This document shows positions 1 to 8,888 of a stretch of DNA of 64,000 nucleotides, piece after piece. Source of the DNA: Streptosporangiaceae bacterium NEAU-GS5 (GTDB taxonomy: Bacteria; Actinomycetota; Actinomycetes; Streptosporangiales; Streptosporangiaceae); contig JAGFNW010000001.1 in the NCBI GenBank assembly GCA_017592665.1, positions 620,001 to 684,000 on the forward strand. The letters run 5' to 3'. A model generated the notes under the pieces. The model did no database searches, was not told the DNA's origin, and was given only the letters and a program-made list of their open reading frames with translations. The first letter of the stretch is position 1, and each line of letters starts with the position of its first letter. A program made the translations under genes and the position numbers.

Positions 1-3000
1 GGACGCCGCACATCCAGCAGAGGGTCAGTGGACACGAACTTCGCGATTGTGGGGTCGTAGTAACGGGCGGACAGGTAGTCCAAGCCTGTGGAAGCGTCTT
101 CGATCTTTCCGAGGAAACCACGATCGGTGAAAGGCAGGTCATCGGAGCCGCGTCGCGCGCCGAACGGCAGATAGCGTTCACGCGAGACGTTGCCGGAGGC
201 GTCGTCGATCGCCAGTTGCATGGAATCGTGCAGACCAGCAGTCAGCCACTTCAGGCCTGTGGCGCCCTGTGTGGTTCGCAGCGCGACAGTGGCCTCGTCG
301 GGGGCCGTGTAATAGCGAGTGGCGGTCAGCTGCGGGCCGGATGCCCGCACTTCCATATCTTCCAAGTACAAAGTGGCGCTGCCGTCTGGATCGCGGCGAA
401 TCAGGCGGTTGCCATCGGCGCCGTACACCATCGTGGTGTCCTGACCGTCGACTGTCGCCCTCACGAGTTGACCGAGTTCGTCCCAGACGAACGTGCTGCT
501 CTTGCCGTCGACCGTACGACCGGTCAGTTGCCCCGCCGCGTCGTAGCTGTATGCGTCGGCACCTGCTCCGGCGCCACCGACACGGTTGACCGAGGTGACC
601 GCATTAGGCCGTACGCTGCTTGCACCGGCCGCCGGATATCCGTAGGTGGCAGTCTGCGCTCCATCGACCACGGTGGTGAGATTGCCGACCCCATCGAAGG
701 CGAATGTCTGCGCGTATGGGTCGATGCCGAGGCCATCCGACGAGGCCGCGCTCGATCCACATGCGGATGCGGTCGTGGTCCATGCTGCCGTCAGACGGTT
801 CACGCCGTCATAGTTGAAGCATTCCGACTGACCGGGGCTGCCTCCGACCGCCGAAGCGGCGTCCAGAATTCTGGTCACCTGCCCCGACGGATCATAGGTG
901 AAGCGATCGTCCTGGATCATTTGTGGGGAGACGGTGTCGGCCGCCTTGCTCGTGGTGATACGGCTGAGCCAGCCTGTCGCGGGATCCCAGTCCAGCACCC
1001 TTTTAACCTGACTGTTGGGTCCGTAGGCACGTTGGACTACACGAGCGGTCTCCGAGTAGCCGGTCGAGGCGACGTAGGTGAACCCACCCCCATAGTCCGA
1101 CGTCATGCCGGCCGGCAGACCCAGATCGGTGTAGGTCGAGGTCACTGTCTCAGCAGGCAGTCCACCCGCGGCGGGCGTCGTGTAATGCTCGACTTCGCCG
1201 GAGGCTGCGTAGCTGGTGGAGAAAGAGTAGGACCCTGCCAGCAGGCCTTCGGTCGAGGGAATGGAGAGCGTATAGCCGGTAGGCCGCCCCATCACGTCAT
1301 AACCCGTGACCGTGTCCGTATACGGCTGGCCATTGACATATCGGATCGCGGAGGTCTGTTTACCGGCCTGGACGGTGTCGTAGATCCATTCGGCCTGCTT
1401 GGTTCCCGTGCCGACCTCACCGCTCCACATTCCAGTTCGGCGACCTAGATCGTCATAGGTGAAGGAAGTTCTTACACCCATGCCGTCTGTCGACCATAGG
1501 AGCTGCCCATTGGCGTCATAGCTCTGCGCCGAATCGCCCGCGTCTGGATCATGGCCGGCGATCTGGTGACCGAGCAGGTCGTATGTGAATGTGCGCACAT
1601 TGCCATTCGCATCGGTGCTGGCTGCCAGTTGTCCGGAAATGGTGTAGGCGTAAACGGTGTCATAGTGAGTGGTAGCGTTCACCCACTCTTCCACCTTGGT
1701 GACCTGGTCGTCGCTGTCGGTGTAAGCAACCCTCTTGCCCCCCACCGGGGGCGTGGTCTCGGTCCGGTCCCCGAAATACGCCGTCGTGGTACGCCGGAGC
1801 TCGCCGACGCCGGACATGTCGATGTCCGCCGTCATGCGCTCCAGACCATCGTAGATCATGCTAGACCACTGCGACAGGCTGGTCATCGCCGCGTTCACCA
1901 GGCCCGAGCCGGCCGCATTCGCGTTGTAGAAGGGATCGCCGGCGGCCGCGCTCAGTCCACGGTTGTTATATGTGATGGCCGTCACCACTCGGCCACCCGC
2001 GGGCGAAGTAACCTGTGCCTCCCGTGTCCGGCCAAGGCCATCATCGTAGGAATAGGTGGTGGAATACATCGGATTGGCACCGGAGGTCGACAGCAGACGC
2101 GACGTCGCCGTCATCGCCGGGGCATTGACCGCGCCATTGGCGTCGACGGGAATCGTGTAAGTCACGCTCGCCGCGTTGACGCCGGCTGATTTCGGCTGGC
2201 CGGGCGTCCACAATGTAATGGTTCTGCCGAGCGAGTCATAGTCGATATTGACGTCGTGTGCGTTGGGGTCGCGGATGCCGATGACCTGGCCATGGAAAGC
2301 GGAGAGCCAGGTCGTCGTGGTCTGACTGAGCGGGTTGCTAACTGCCATTCCACCTGCGGGCCAGCCGACGGCGGGACTGTACGTCGTCGTGGTCGTCTTG
2401 TTGAGAGGATTCGTCGTCGAGATCGTCCGACCGTACCCGTCGTAGGCTGCCTTCACCGCGGTGAAATCGGTGTCTGACGTGTATGTCCGGATCTCGGTCG
2501 CGTTCCCGATCGTGGGTGCGTTCGCGCCCTCTGTCGTGGCTCCGTCATAAAGCGTGAGAGTACGACCGAGGAACGTACCCGCATTGCAGTCGTCCCCCGT
2601 CCGGCGCTCCACACGGGCCGGGTAGGCGATCATCCACGCAGGGGTGCTGATGTTCTTGGCATAAGTGTTCGTGGTACACGTGTTGTCGACACTGGTGGAG
2701 GTGTCGCCGTAGTCGTTGACCTTCCACGGGAGGCCGTCGCTGTTGTACGTGGTCGCGCTGTCGGTGTATCGCCACCCCGATGAGACCTTCGCGCGACTGA
2801 CGACGCGGGTCTGGTTGATCTGCGCGGGATCGTAGATACCCGGGCCGTTACCGGTCGCGACGCTGCCGTATTCATAGCGGGTCGAGGACTGCTCGGCGAA
2901 CGTGCCGGGGATCGGCTCACTGGTCGGGCAGGCACCCAGATCCGCCCAATCAGAATCGGTTCCCGGAGTATGACCCCGCGTCGAGGTGGTGGCCCGCCAA

Positions 3001-5657
3001 TGATGGTTGTTGCGGGTGACCCGATCGCCGGCGGCGTACAGGGTCGTCGCCACCCACGCCGGATACGCGCACAAGTTGACGGGGGTCGCCATCGCGGTGG
3101 CCGTCCACGTCTGTTCCTGCAACGTGCGCCCAGCCAGGATCCGCAGGTCGTTGACGTTGGTGCCGTCGAAGTCCGTGACCTGGATGTGTTTGGCCGTGCC
3201 GCTGCCGTTCGGGTCGTCCCACATGCCCCGGAAGAACGAACTGGAGGTGACGCTGTAGGCGGCCGGATCGGTGCCGATGCCCTTCAACGTGCGCACGGAC
3301 TGGTAGCCGCGCCACTGATCCCACGCCTCATTGATGCCGCCCACACACGACGGCGCGGCACAGATGCCGCCCACCTTGTTGTAATCGAACCCCTTCGCCC
3401 ACGCCGGCGTCCCCAGATACTGGTAGCGGGTCGTCATGTCCGGCGACCCCGCCACCAGATCCTTCTCCACGACCCGGGTGACCTGATACTTCTCATACGT
3501 GCCGGTCACCCCGGACCCCAGGCCGCCGATCAGGATCTGAAAGCAGTCCTTGGCGTTGGTCGCCCCGTTGATCGTCTGATACGGGTTGTCGCCGGTGACC
3601 GCGCACGGATTGGTCTGCCCGTAGGTGACCTCGATCCGGCCGCCCAGCCCGTTGGCGATCGCGCTGATGCGTGGTAGCGCCAGGCGGGCCTGGTCGTTGT
3701 CGTCGTAGTCGGCCCGGTTGTCCAGCACGACCGAGTCGAAGCCCACTTTGGGCAACGCGATGTCGGCGCCGTTGCCCGCCAATCCGACCTGACGGATCGA
3801 GTCCAGCCACAGCACCGCCGACTGGGTGTAGAAACCGCCGCCGCTCGGCGGGATGACCCAACGGTAGCCGAGTTCCCAGCGGGTCACGTCATCCCAGCCG
3901 CCGGTGCCATTCGCAGTCGCAGTGGTGACCGAGTTGAGGCGCTTGCTGGTGAAGAACGCAGGATCATCCCCATCGATCAGATCGTCGGGGGTGTCGTCAT
4001 CCCACGGCAACCCGACCTGCGGCGCCTGACCGCGATCCACCGTCGCGAACGTGACCCGCCCGGTCGGCGCCGACCCGGCCACCGCCGTGTTGGAGCCGTA
4101 GGTGATCTGCGCGAGCGTGGCGGCCCGGTCATAGTTCAACCAGAACGCCCCCGAGAAGAAACACCCGAAATCGGGATCGGAGCAGTACCGGTTGGTCTCC
4201 CTCAGATAGCTGTAGCTGGTCACGTTGTGACGGGGGTCGATCTCCTGATCCAGATTCCACCGATACGGGGCCACACAGAACGACGAGGCCACCGGCTCAT
4301 CGGCGGGGAAACTACTGTGACATGGCTCACCTGTGTCATCACCCAAGTAGGGCACCTGCAGGCTGGAATCCCGGTTGTAGCCGAACCGATAAACCGTGCC
4401 GTCCTGGGTGGTGATCTGCCAGTACGGCTGCCCCGACGGCGCCGCCGGTGACGTCGGGGTCAGGTATTCGATCTTCCAGCCGAAGTCCTCGACCGTCTTC
4501 CATTTGCTGTTGGTGGTGTCCCACACGATCGGCGAGGACTTGCCTGCCACCGACAACACCAGTTGCGAATGCGTCTTGTCCGTGGTGGCCGACTCGCTGT
4601 CATTCTCGTCCGGCGACTCCCAGCACAGATGCCGCCACTCCGGTTGGTTCTGGTTGTCGGTGAAGGGGCTCTCCAGGTCGTTGGAACACGCTCGGTAGCG
4701 GCGCTCGATGAACCCGGTGCCGATGTCCCAGCCCATCCCCGTCCAGGACGCCTGGTTATTCGTGTACTGGCTCAGGCCGTCCACGCTCGAGGACGAATAC
4801 GACAACGCCAGCGACGGCGGCTGCCCGCCCACCGACGGCGGCATCGTCAGCGGATAGGAGTAGGAGAACTCGCCACCGGATTGGCCGGCCTGCCATGTAC
4901 CGGACGGCTTCAGATCCGTCGCAGCGAAATTGCTCGTGCCTGTGCCTGGATCGGACGCCAGCGCGGACGAAGTCACCACCAGCACCGAGGCCGCAGACGT
5001 AGGTCCGGCGTCCGCATCCGCGGTCAGCGTGCCGGACGGCACGTCGTTGCGTACGGGAACCTGGCGGGCCTGGCTGCTGACCTGCTGCTTGCACGCGGCG
5101 GTCAGGGCCGCGTCCAGCACGCAGGCGGGCAGGGAGACCAGCCGCAGGCGGGATGCGAAATTGGCCGGATAGGCGTCGCGGAAGCTCGCGTAGTTCACGG
5201 TGACCTTGGCGCGGCCCGTGCCCGGCAAGCCATCGGCCCGTGTCAGTCGTACGGCCAGGCCGACGCCGCCCAAGCGGCGAGCAGTGGCGTCGTCGAAGGT
5301 GTCCACGCGCAAAGAGCCTGGAGTGGCGGTGCCGCTACGGCCGACCTGGACCGGCAGCGCGCCGGCCGCGACCGGTGTGGTAGACGACGTAGGCAGGGTC
5401 ACCACAGCGGCACCGGCTTTGGGCCACACCGGCTTGACCCAGGACGGTGCCTTGATGGTGTCCTCGGCGCCCTTCGACAGGATTGGATGCGGCACGGGAC
5501 GGCCCGAAACCGACGGCTCTGGCGCCCCAGCCTGTGGCGCTGCCGCGACAGCTTGCGAGACCAAGCCGTCGGGAACACCCACTCCCGACACCAGCACGCC
5601 TACTGATGTGACACCACTGATGAGCAGCGCAGACAGCCGAAAACGCCGAACAGCCAC
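1..5657 (-). CDS. Secreted RHS/YD-repeat protein, 3' end outside window
   Basis: About 1,885 codons are visible and the gene continues past the left edge. The GTG start at 5657 is chosen because an AGGGG ribosome binding site lies about 8 nt upstream and it opens a signal peptide (Arg-rich N-terminus, hydrophobic core, Ala-rich cleavage region). Then come an SpvB/RHS-type N-terminal region and dozens of YD repeats of the type TTYSYDDGLGR, FTYDLLGHQIAGHDPD and SYDANGQLLWSTDG. The left edge reads GLDYLSARYYDPTIAKF, the hallmark RHS-associated core that precedes a variable C-terminal tip. A CBM5/12-like insert sits near residues 860-905 (W..TTLYAAGDRV..NNHHWRA). RHS cores of known polymorphic toxins form a shell around a C-terminal toxin; here the tip, and so the activity, is outside the window. 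The toxin role is inference; the RHS identity is secure. Confidence 0.93.
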   Translation of the reverse strand, partial: MAVRRFRLSALLISGVTSVGVLVSGVGVPDGLVSQAVAAAPQAGAPEPSVSGRPVPHPILSKGAEDTIKAPSWVKPVWPKAGAAVVTLPTSSTTPVAAGALPVQVGRSGTATPGSLRVDTFDDATARRLGGVGLAVRLTRADGLPGTGRAKVTVNYASFRDAYPANFASRLRLVSLPACVLDAALTAACKQQVSSQARQVPVRNDVPSGTLTADADAGPTSAASVLVVTSSALASDPGTGTSNFAATDLKPSGTWQAGQSGGEFSYSYPLTMPPSVGGQPPSLALSYSSSSVDGLSQYTNNQASWTGMGWDIGTGFIERRYRACSNDLESPFTDNQNQPEWRHLCWESPDENDSESATTDKTHSQLVLSVAGKSSPIVWDTTNSKWKTVEDFGWKIEYLTPTSPAAPSGQPYWQITTQDGTVYRFGYNRDSSLQVPYLGDDTGEPCHSSFPADEPVASSFCVAPYRWNLDQEIDPRHNVTSYSYLRETNRYCSDPDFGCFFSGAFWLNYDRAATLAQITYGSNTAVAGSAPTGRVTFATVDRGQAPQVGLPWDDDTPDDLIDGDDPAFFTSKRLNSVTTATANGTGGWDDVTRWELGYRWVIPPSGGGFYTQSAVLWLDSIRQVGLAGNGADIALPKVGFDSVVLDNRADYDDNDQARLALPRISAIANGLGGRIEVTYGQTNPCAVTGDNPYQTINGATNAKDCFQILIGGLGSGVTGTYEKYQVTRVVEKDLVAGSPDMTTRYQYLGTPAWAKGFDYNKVGGICAAPSCVGGINEAWDQWRGYQSVRTLKGIGTDPAAYSVTSSSFFRGMWDDPNGSGTAKHIQVTDFDGTNVNDLRILAGRTLQEQTWTATAMATPVNLCAYPAWVATTLYAAGDRVTRNNHHWRATTSTRGHTPGTDSDWADLGACPTSEPIPGTFAEQSSTRYEYGSVATGNGPGIYDPAQINQTRVVSRAKVSSGWRYTDSATTYNSDGLPWKVNDYGDTSTSVDNTCTTNTYAKNISTPAWMIAYPARVERRTGDDCNAGTFLGRTLTLYDGATTEGANAPTIGNATEIRTYTSDTDFTAVKAAYDGYGRTISTTNPLNKTTTTTYSPAVGWPAGGMAVSNPLSQTTTTWLSAFHGQVIGIRDPNAHDVNIDYDSLGRTITLWTPGQPKSAGVNAASVTYTIPVDANGAVNAPAMTATSRLLSTSGANPMYSTTYSYDDGLGRTREAQVTSPAGGRVVTAITYNNRGLSAAAGDPFYNANAAGSGLVNAAMTSLSQWSSMIYDGLERMTADIDMSGVGELRRTTTAYFGDRTETTPPVGGKRVAYTDSDDQVTKVEEWVNATTHYDTVYAYTISGQLAASTDANGNVRTFTYDLLGHQIAGHDPDAGDSAQSYDANGQLLWSTDGMGVRTSFTYDDLGRRTGMWSGEVGTGTKQAEWIYDTVQAGKQTSAIRYVNGQPYTDTVTGYDVMGRPTGYTLSIPSTEGLLAGSYSFSTSYAASGEVEHYTTPAAGGLPAETVTSTYTDLGLPAGMTSDYGGGFTYVASTGYSETARVVQRAYGPNSQVKRVLDWDPATGWLSRITTSKAADTVSPQMIQDDRFTYDPSGQVTRILDAASAVGGSPGQSECFNYDGVNRLTAAWTTTASACGSSAASSDGLGIDPYAQTFAFDGVGNLTTVVDGAQTATYGYPAAGASSVRPNAVTSVNRVGGAGAGADAYSYDAAGQLTGRTVDGKSSTFVWDELGQLVRATVDGQDTTMVYGADGNRLIRRDPDGSATLYLEDMEVRASGPQLTATRYYTAPDEATVALRTTQGATGLKWLTAGLHDSMQLAIDDASGNVSRERYLPFGARRGSDDLPFTDRGFLGKIEDASTGLDYLSARYYDPTIAKFVSTDPLLDVRR

Positions 5658-5949
5658 TACGGGCACCCCTCATGTTCAGCAGATCAGCGGCATCCCCACG
5701 GGCCGCCCCCGTCAGAACGGTCCAGACCGAACACACGAAAGATCCGTCAGATCATTCGAGGGTGCAAGAGGGAGAAATGCGTCGATTTGGTATCTACCGA
5801 CATGGCCGTGCCGTGTGCGGTCAAACGTGCAGTTCAAACTGGTGGGAGCCGACGGACTGGGATATCACCTGTCGCCGCGACCACTGCTCGGGGCGTCAAA
5901 GGTGAAGGGCTGGCGAAATTCGACTCGACCACCGCGACCAGAGCGCGGC
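5658..5949. other. Intergenic region upstream of the RHS gene
   Basis: This 292-bp gap lies between the start of the leftward RHS gene and the 3' end of the leftward TetR gene. No frame reads like a conserved protein, and base composition is more AT-rich than neighbouring genes, as expected for a promoter region. The RHS ribosome binding site AGGGG lies just upstream of 5657. No clear palindrome or terminator was found. Confidence 0.5.
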
Positions 5950-6567
5950 TCATAGCGAGGGGGTCTCCCACGCGTTCGGCTGTGCTTCAGCGCTAAGCCG
6001 CCGCAACCCCGCGGCATCGAGAAGCACGGCCGCCATCGGAACGACCAGTCCTTCGAGCACCTCCGCCCGAGCCCCTCCCCGCGCGCTCGCGCCATCGAAG
6101 ACCAGCGTCAACTGCCGGGCCAGCAACTCCGGATCCCGCGCGCCGCCACGCTCCGCCTCACCCCGGAAGAACGCCGTCAGCTCGTCCTTCACCTTCTGCG
6201 CGACCCGGTGCGCCGGATGGTCGACATCCTTCAACTCGACCTGCACGGCCAGATAGGGGCACCCGTGATAGTCCGGCGACGCCGAATTCTCCTCCAGCAA
6301 CTCGAATACCCGCAGAATCCGCGCCCGTGGACTCCGCCCGTCGTCAGCCTCGAGCCCGAACATGCCCGCGAAGCCCGGAGCGCGCCGCTCCAAGCTCGCC
6401 GCGAGCAGTTCGTCCTTGCTCTCGAAAAGCTGGTACATCGAGCGCTTCGACACGCCCGCCGCCTTGCACAGCGCCTCGACCCCGACGCCCACACCATCGA
6501 CATACACACACGAGGCCGCGGCCTCCAACAACCGCTCCCGCGGACTCGTCTTCCCCTCAGCACTCAC
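5950..6567 (-). CDS. TetR/AcrR-family transcriptional regulator
   Basis: This 205-aa protein has a classic TetR N-terminal helix-turn-helix: SPRERLLEAAASC, then VEALCKAAGVSKRSMYQLFESKDEL at about residues 8-58, where the recognition helix and KDEL turn are typical. The C-terminal ligand domain (residues 70-205) is of the TetR_C type found in many uncharacterised actinobacterial repressors, and its ligand cannot be inferred. A short inverted repeat, AAACCG-N2-CGGTTT, lies about 22 bp upstream of the start and is a plausible autoregulatory operator. No enzyme or pump gene is divergent from it: the neighbours are a truncated SUKH-like gene on the same strand and the RHS gene. Its target is therefore unknown, and may be only itself or the RHS region. 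Confidence 0.9.
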   Translation of the reverse strand: MSAEGKTSPRERLLEAAASCVYVDGVGVGVEALCKAAGVSKRSMYQLFESKDELLAASLERRAPGFAGMFGLEADDGRSPRARILRVFELLEENSASPDYHGCPYLAVQVELKDVDHPAHRVAQKVKDELTAFFRGEAERGGARDPELLARQLTLVFDGASARGGARAEVLEGLVVPMAAVLLDAAGLRRLSAEAQPNAWETPSL

Positions 6568-6589
6568 ATCCCAAGTCTAGCCCACCAGG

Positions 6590-6603
6590 AAACCGACCGG
6601 TTT
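6590..6603. promoter_or_regulatory. Inverted repeat, probable TetR operator
   Basis: AAACCG and CGGTTT form a perfect 6-bp inverted repeat with a 2-bp spacer between the TetR start (6567) and the 3' end of the upstream gene. Size and position fit an autoregulatory TetR box. No other copy was noticed in the window. Confidence 0.45.
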
Positions 6604-6931
6604 ACCGATCGGCGACCAGGCATCCAGCGCCGTCCCGCGCGGACCAGGAGCCGATCGGTGAATAGACTTCGCCATAGTCTTCCATCAGCATCTCGGCCTC
6701 ATCCACCGATCCGCCGGCGGCGTCGAACGGATCGAATTCCATAGCGCTCTGAATCCCGTCCCGCAGCAAACCCACGATCTTGAGTCCGCCGAACTCGCTG
6801 AGGATCTCCAGAGCTGCGCCGTTGAATTGGAACCCTTCTTCTTCGAGCGGCTGAATCCACTGGGATGGCGACACCCGCCTACCCGGACGCCATCCCGCCT
6901 TGACCAGAACGGCGCGAATCTCAGAATTCAT
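6602..6931 (-). CDS. Truncated SUKH-3-like immunity protein
   Basis: This 109-aa protein matches the front of SUKH-3 (SMI1/KNR4 superfamily) proteins: LVKAGWRPGRRV near the start, ALEILSEFGGLKI at about 41-53, and an acidic FDPFDAAGGSVDEAEML segment. SUKH proteins commonly neutralise polymorphic toxins. Full SUKH-3 proteins usually run to about 140-180 residues. Here the frame stops just after a SARDGAGCLVADR segment, where family members go on with a strand-rich tail, so the gene looks C-terminally truncated close to the TetR operator. Its ATG overlaps the stop of an upstream start-less frame, suggesting an older two-gene toxin/immunity unit. Whether the short protein still folds is unknown. 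It could protect against the RHS tip, but that toxin is not visible. Confidence 0.6.
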   Translation of the reverse strand: MNSEIRAVLVKAGWRPGRRVSPSQWIQPLEEEGFQFNGAALEILSEFGGLKIVGLLRDGIQSAMEFDPFDAAGGSVDEAEMLMEDYGEVYSPIGSWSARDGAGCLVADR

Positions 6932-7165
6932 CTACTGTCCCTACCAGGTAATACCGAGTCGCTTCAGAAGCGGCTGGCAATAATCCCTGCACGGCGACAG
7001 GGAGTTCCCGTGGCAGAGTCACCAGGGCGGTGCAGTTCGGCAGCGGTGGGGAATCTCTGAGCACTGCTCCTGCGAACTCGTCAAAGGCTCGATCGGGGAA
7101 TCGCCAACATCGGTCGTTGTCCAGTTTTTTCGAGATCGCACTCGGGCACGACCAGGCCGCGCCCT
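6921..7165 (-). pseudogene. Start-less 3' remnant upstream of the SUKH-like gene
   Basis: The frame ending at 6921 reads like a genuine C-terminus of about 80 residues (KKLDNDRCWRFPDRAF, LVTLPRELPVAVQG, ATRYYLVGTVDEF), and its stop overlaps the start of the SUKH-like gene by 11 bp, as in co-translated pairs. No ATG or GTG occurs in frame before the region runs into the divergent DUF2235 gene. The upstream frame is only a shadow of that gene. I interpret it as the 3' end of a gene, possibly a toxin partner, cut by insertion or rearrangement. The family is not recognised, and the right-hand limit given is approximate. Confidence 0.4.
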
Positions 7166-7193
7166 GCAGGGTGCGGGGACCTGTGGGGGGATC

Positions 7194-8867
7194 ATGCGTC
7201 GGCTCATCGTGTGCTGCGACGGGACCTGGAGCACACCGGAGAACGAGTCCGTCACCAACGTCTACCGGCTGTACAACGCCCTGGCGCCGAAGGACAGCTT
7301 CGGCAACTGCCAGCGGCGCCACTACCAGCCCGGCGTCGGCACCGAGTCGGCCAGGCTGCTGGGCGGCGCCTTCGGACTGGGGCTTTCGCACAACGTGATG
7401 GCGGCCTACCTCTGGCTGACCACGCGATATGAGCCGGGGGACCAGATCGCGCTGTTCGGCTTCAGCCGGGGCGCCTACACCGCCCGCAGCCTCGCCGGGA
7501 TGATCTCGGCGTGTGGGCTGATCGACACCACCAAGATGGACGGCGCGAAGGTCTGGGGCGCGATCAGCGACCTGTACGACCAGGGCTACCGGCAGGCGCG
7601 GCACAACCCCGTCTGCCGCGAACCGCGCGGATCACGTGAGCGGCCCGAGTGCCGGCAATGGCGCAACGGCCATAGCTTCCTGTGGGATTCGGACGACTAT
7701 GAGCGGATCCCCGTGGACTTCATCGGCGTATGGGACACGGTCGGCGCGCTCGGCATCCCGAACTACATGGGCTGGCTGAACCTCCTGGACCCGACCGGCC
7801 GGCACGACTTCCACGACCTGCGACTCAACCCGCAGATCAAGTACGGTCGCCACGCCGTGGCCATGGATGAGCGCCGCAGGCCCTTCACACCCACCCTCTG
7901 GACCGGAAGCTACGCGGAGAACCAGGTCAAGCAGGTGTGGTTCCCCGGCACCCACACGGACGTGGGCGGCGGTCATCTCGAGCATGGGCTGAGCGACTGC
8001 GCGCTGCAGTGGATGATCAACGAGGCGGGCACGACCATCGGCCTCGGCTTCCACAAGGCCACAGAGGACCAGATCAAGCCCGATCCGCTTGACCTCATCC
8101 ACGACGACGAGCGGGCCGCGGCCGGCGTCCTCGAGCCCCTGGCCGACTCCATCGTCAAGCCCCTGACCGAGGTCTTCGCTCAGCCGCGGCCGCGTGCGGT
8201 GCCGCGGATCAACCCGGACGCCGCCGACCCCCGTCTTCACGAGTCGGTGTACGAACGGTATGAGAACCCGCCCATCACCAGCGGGCCGTACCGCCCGACA
8301 GAGGTGCTCGAACCGGGACAGACGACGGCGGCGATCGAGGTGTTCGCCTGCAAGCCGTGGAACGAGACGGGGCTCTACCTCGAACCGGGCCAGTACAGCT
8401 TCCTGGCCGAGGGCGCCTGGCGTGACGCCGGGGTCGTCTCCGGCCCCGACGGCACCACCGGACTGGATCGCTTCAACCCGCTCACCGAGCGGTATCGCCT
8501 CCTGGGCACGCTGCTGGGCCAGGGCGAGAAGCTGTTCCGGATGGTGACCGGGAACCAGATCGCGAACCTCATCGGCGCTCCCCGGGAGGCGGATCTGCCC
8601 TGGATGTCGCTGATCGGCGTGGTCGCCAACGACGCGATCTCGCTGGAGGACGGCTATTCGGAGCACGAGCGCATCGCCATCGGCACCGGCACGTCCTGCC
8701 GAGTGGCGCGCGGCGGATACCTCTACGTGTTCGCCAACGACGCTTGGGGGTGCTACGGAAACAACCAGGGCAGCGTCCACCTCATCGTGGCGAGGATGCC
8801 CGAAAAGGAGCGGCGGCGAGCCGCCCCCACCCCGGCCAAGCGCGAGCGCGCCGCCCGCCGCGGCTGA
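7194..8867 (+). CDS. DUF2235 alpha/beta hydrolase with C-terminal LecA-like lectin domain
   Basis: This 557-aa protein has an ATG preceded by a GGGGGG ribosome binding site. Residues 1-290 are a DUF2235 (Tle1-like) domain: RRLIVCCDGTW at the N-terminus, the nucleophile elbow GFSRG with Ser91, and an HTDVGGGH catalytic-type segment near residue 255. DUF2235 includes type VI phospholipase effectors, and actinobacteria carry many uncharacterised members. From about residue 385 the protein changes to a beta-rich region (LEPGQYSFLAEGAW; GYLYVFANDAWGCYGNNQGS) resembling the Ca2+-binding galactophilic lectin LecA/PA-IL, whose site reads NDVPGTYGNNSGS. No signal peptide is evident, so export, if any, is non-classical. 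The lipase or hydrolase activity and the sugar binding are inference from family resemblance. Confidence 0.85.
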   Translation: MRRLIVCCDGTWSTPENESVTNVYRLYNALAPKDSFGNCQRRHYQPGVGTESARLLGGAFGLGLSHNVMAAYLWLTTRYEPGDQIALFGFSRGAYTARSLAGMISACGLIDTTKMDGAKVWGAISDLYDQGYRQARHNPVCREPRGSRERPECRQWRNGHSFLWDSDDYERIPVDFIGVWDTVGALGIPNYMGWLNLLDPTGRHDFHDLRLNPQIKYGRHAVAMDERRRPFTPTLWTGSYAENQVKQVWFPGTHTDVGGGHLEHGLSDCALQWMINEAGTTIGLGFHKATEDQIKPDPLDLIHDDERAAAGVLEPLADSIVKPLTEVFAQPRPRAVPRINPDAADPRLHESVYERYENPPITSGPYRPTEVLEPGQTTAAIEVFACKPWNETGLYLEPGQYSFLAEGAWRDAGVVSGPDGTTGLDRFNPLTERYRLLGTLLGQGEKLFRMVTGNQIANLIGAPREADLPWMSLIGVVANDAISLEDGYSEHERIAIGTGTSCRVARGGYLYVFANDAWGCYGNNQGSVHLIVARMPEKERRRAAPTPAKRERAARRG

Positions 8868-8888
8868 CGACGGAGATCAGCCGACGCG

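Noticed and set aside
216..1448. Long plus-strand open frame of 410 codons within the left-edge region
   Set aside because: It is the antisense shadow of the RHS gene: the opposite strand encodes clear YD repeats ending in an RHS core, and the plus frame has no domain-like sequence.
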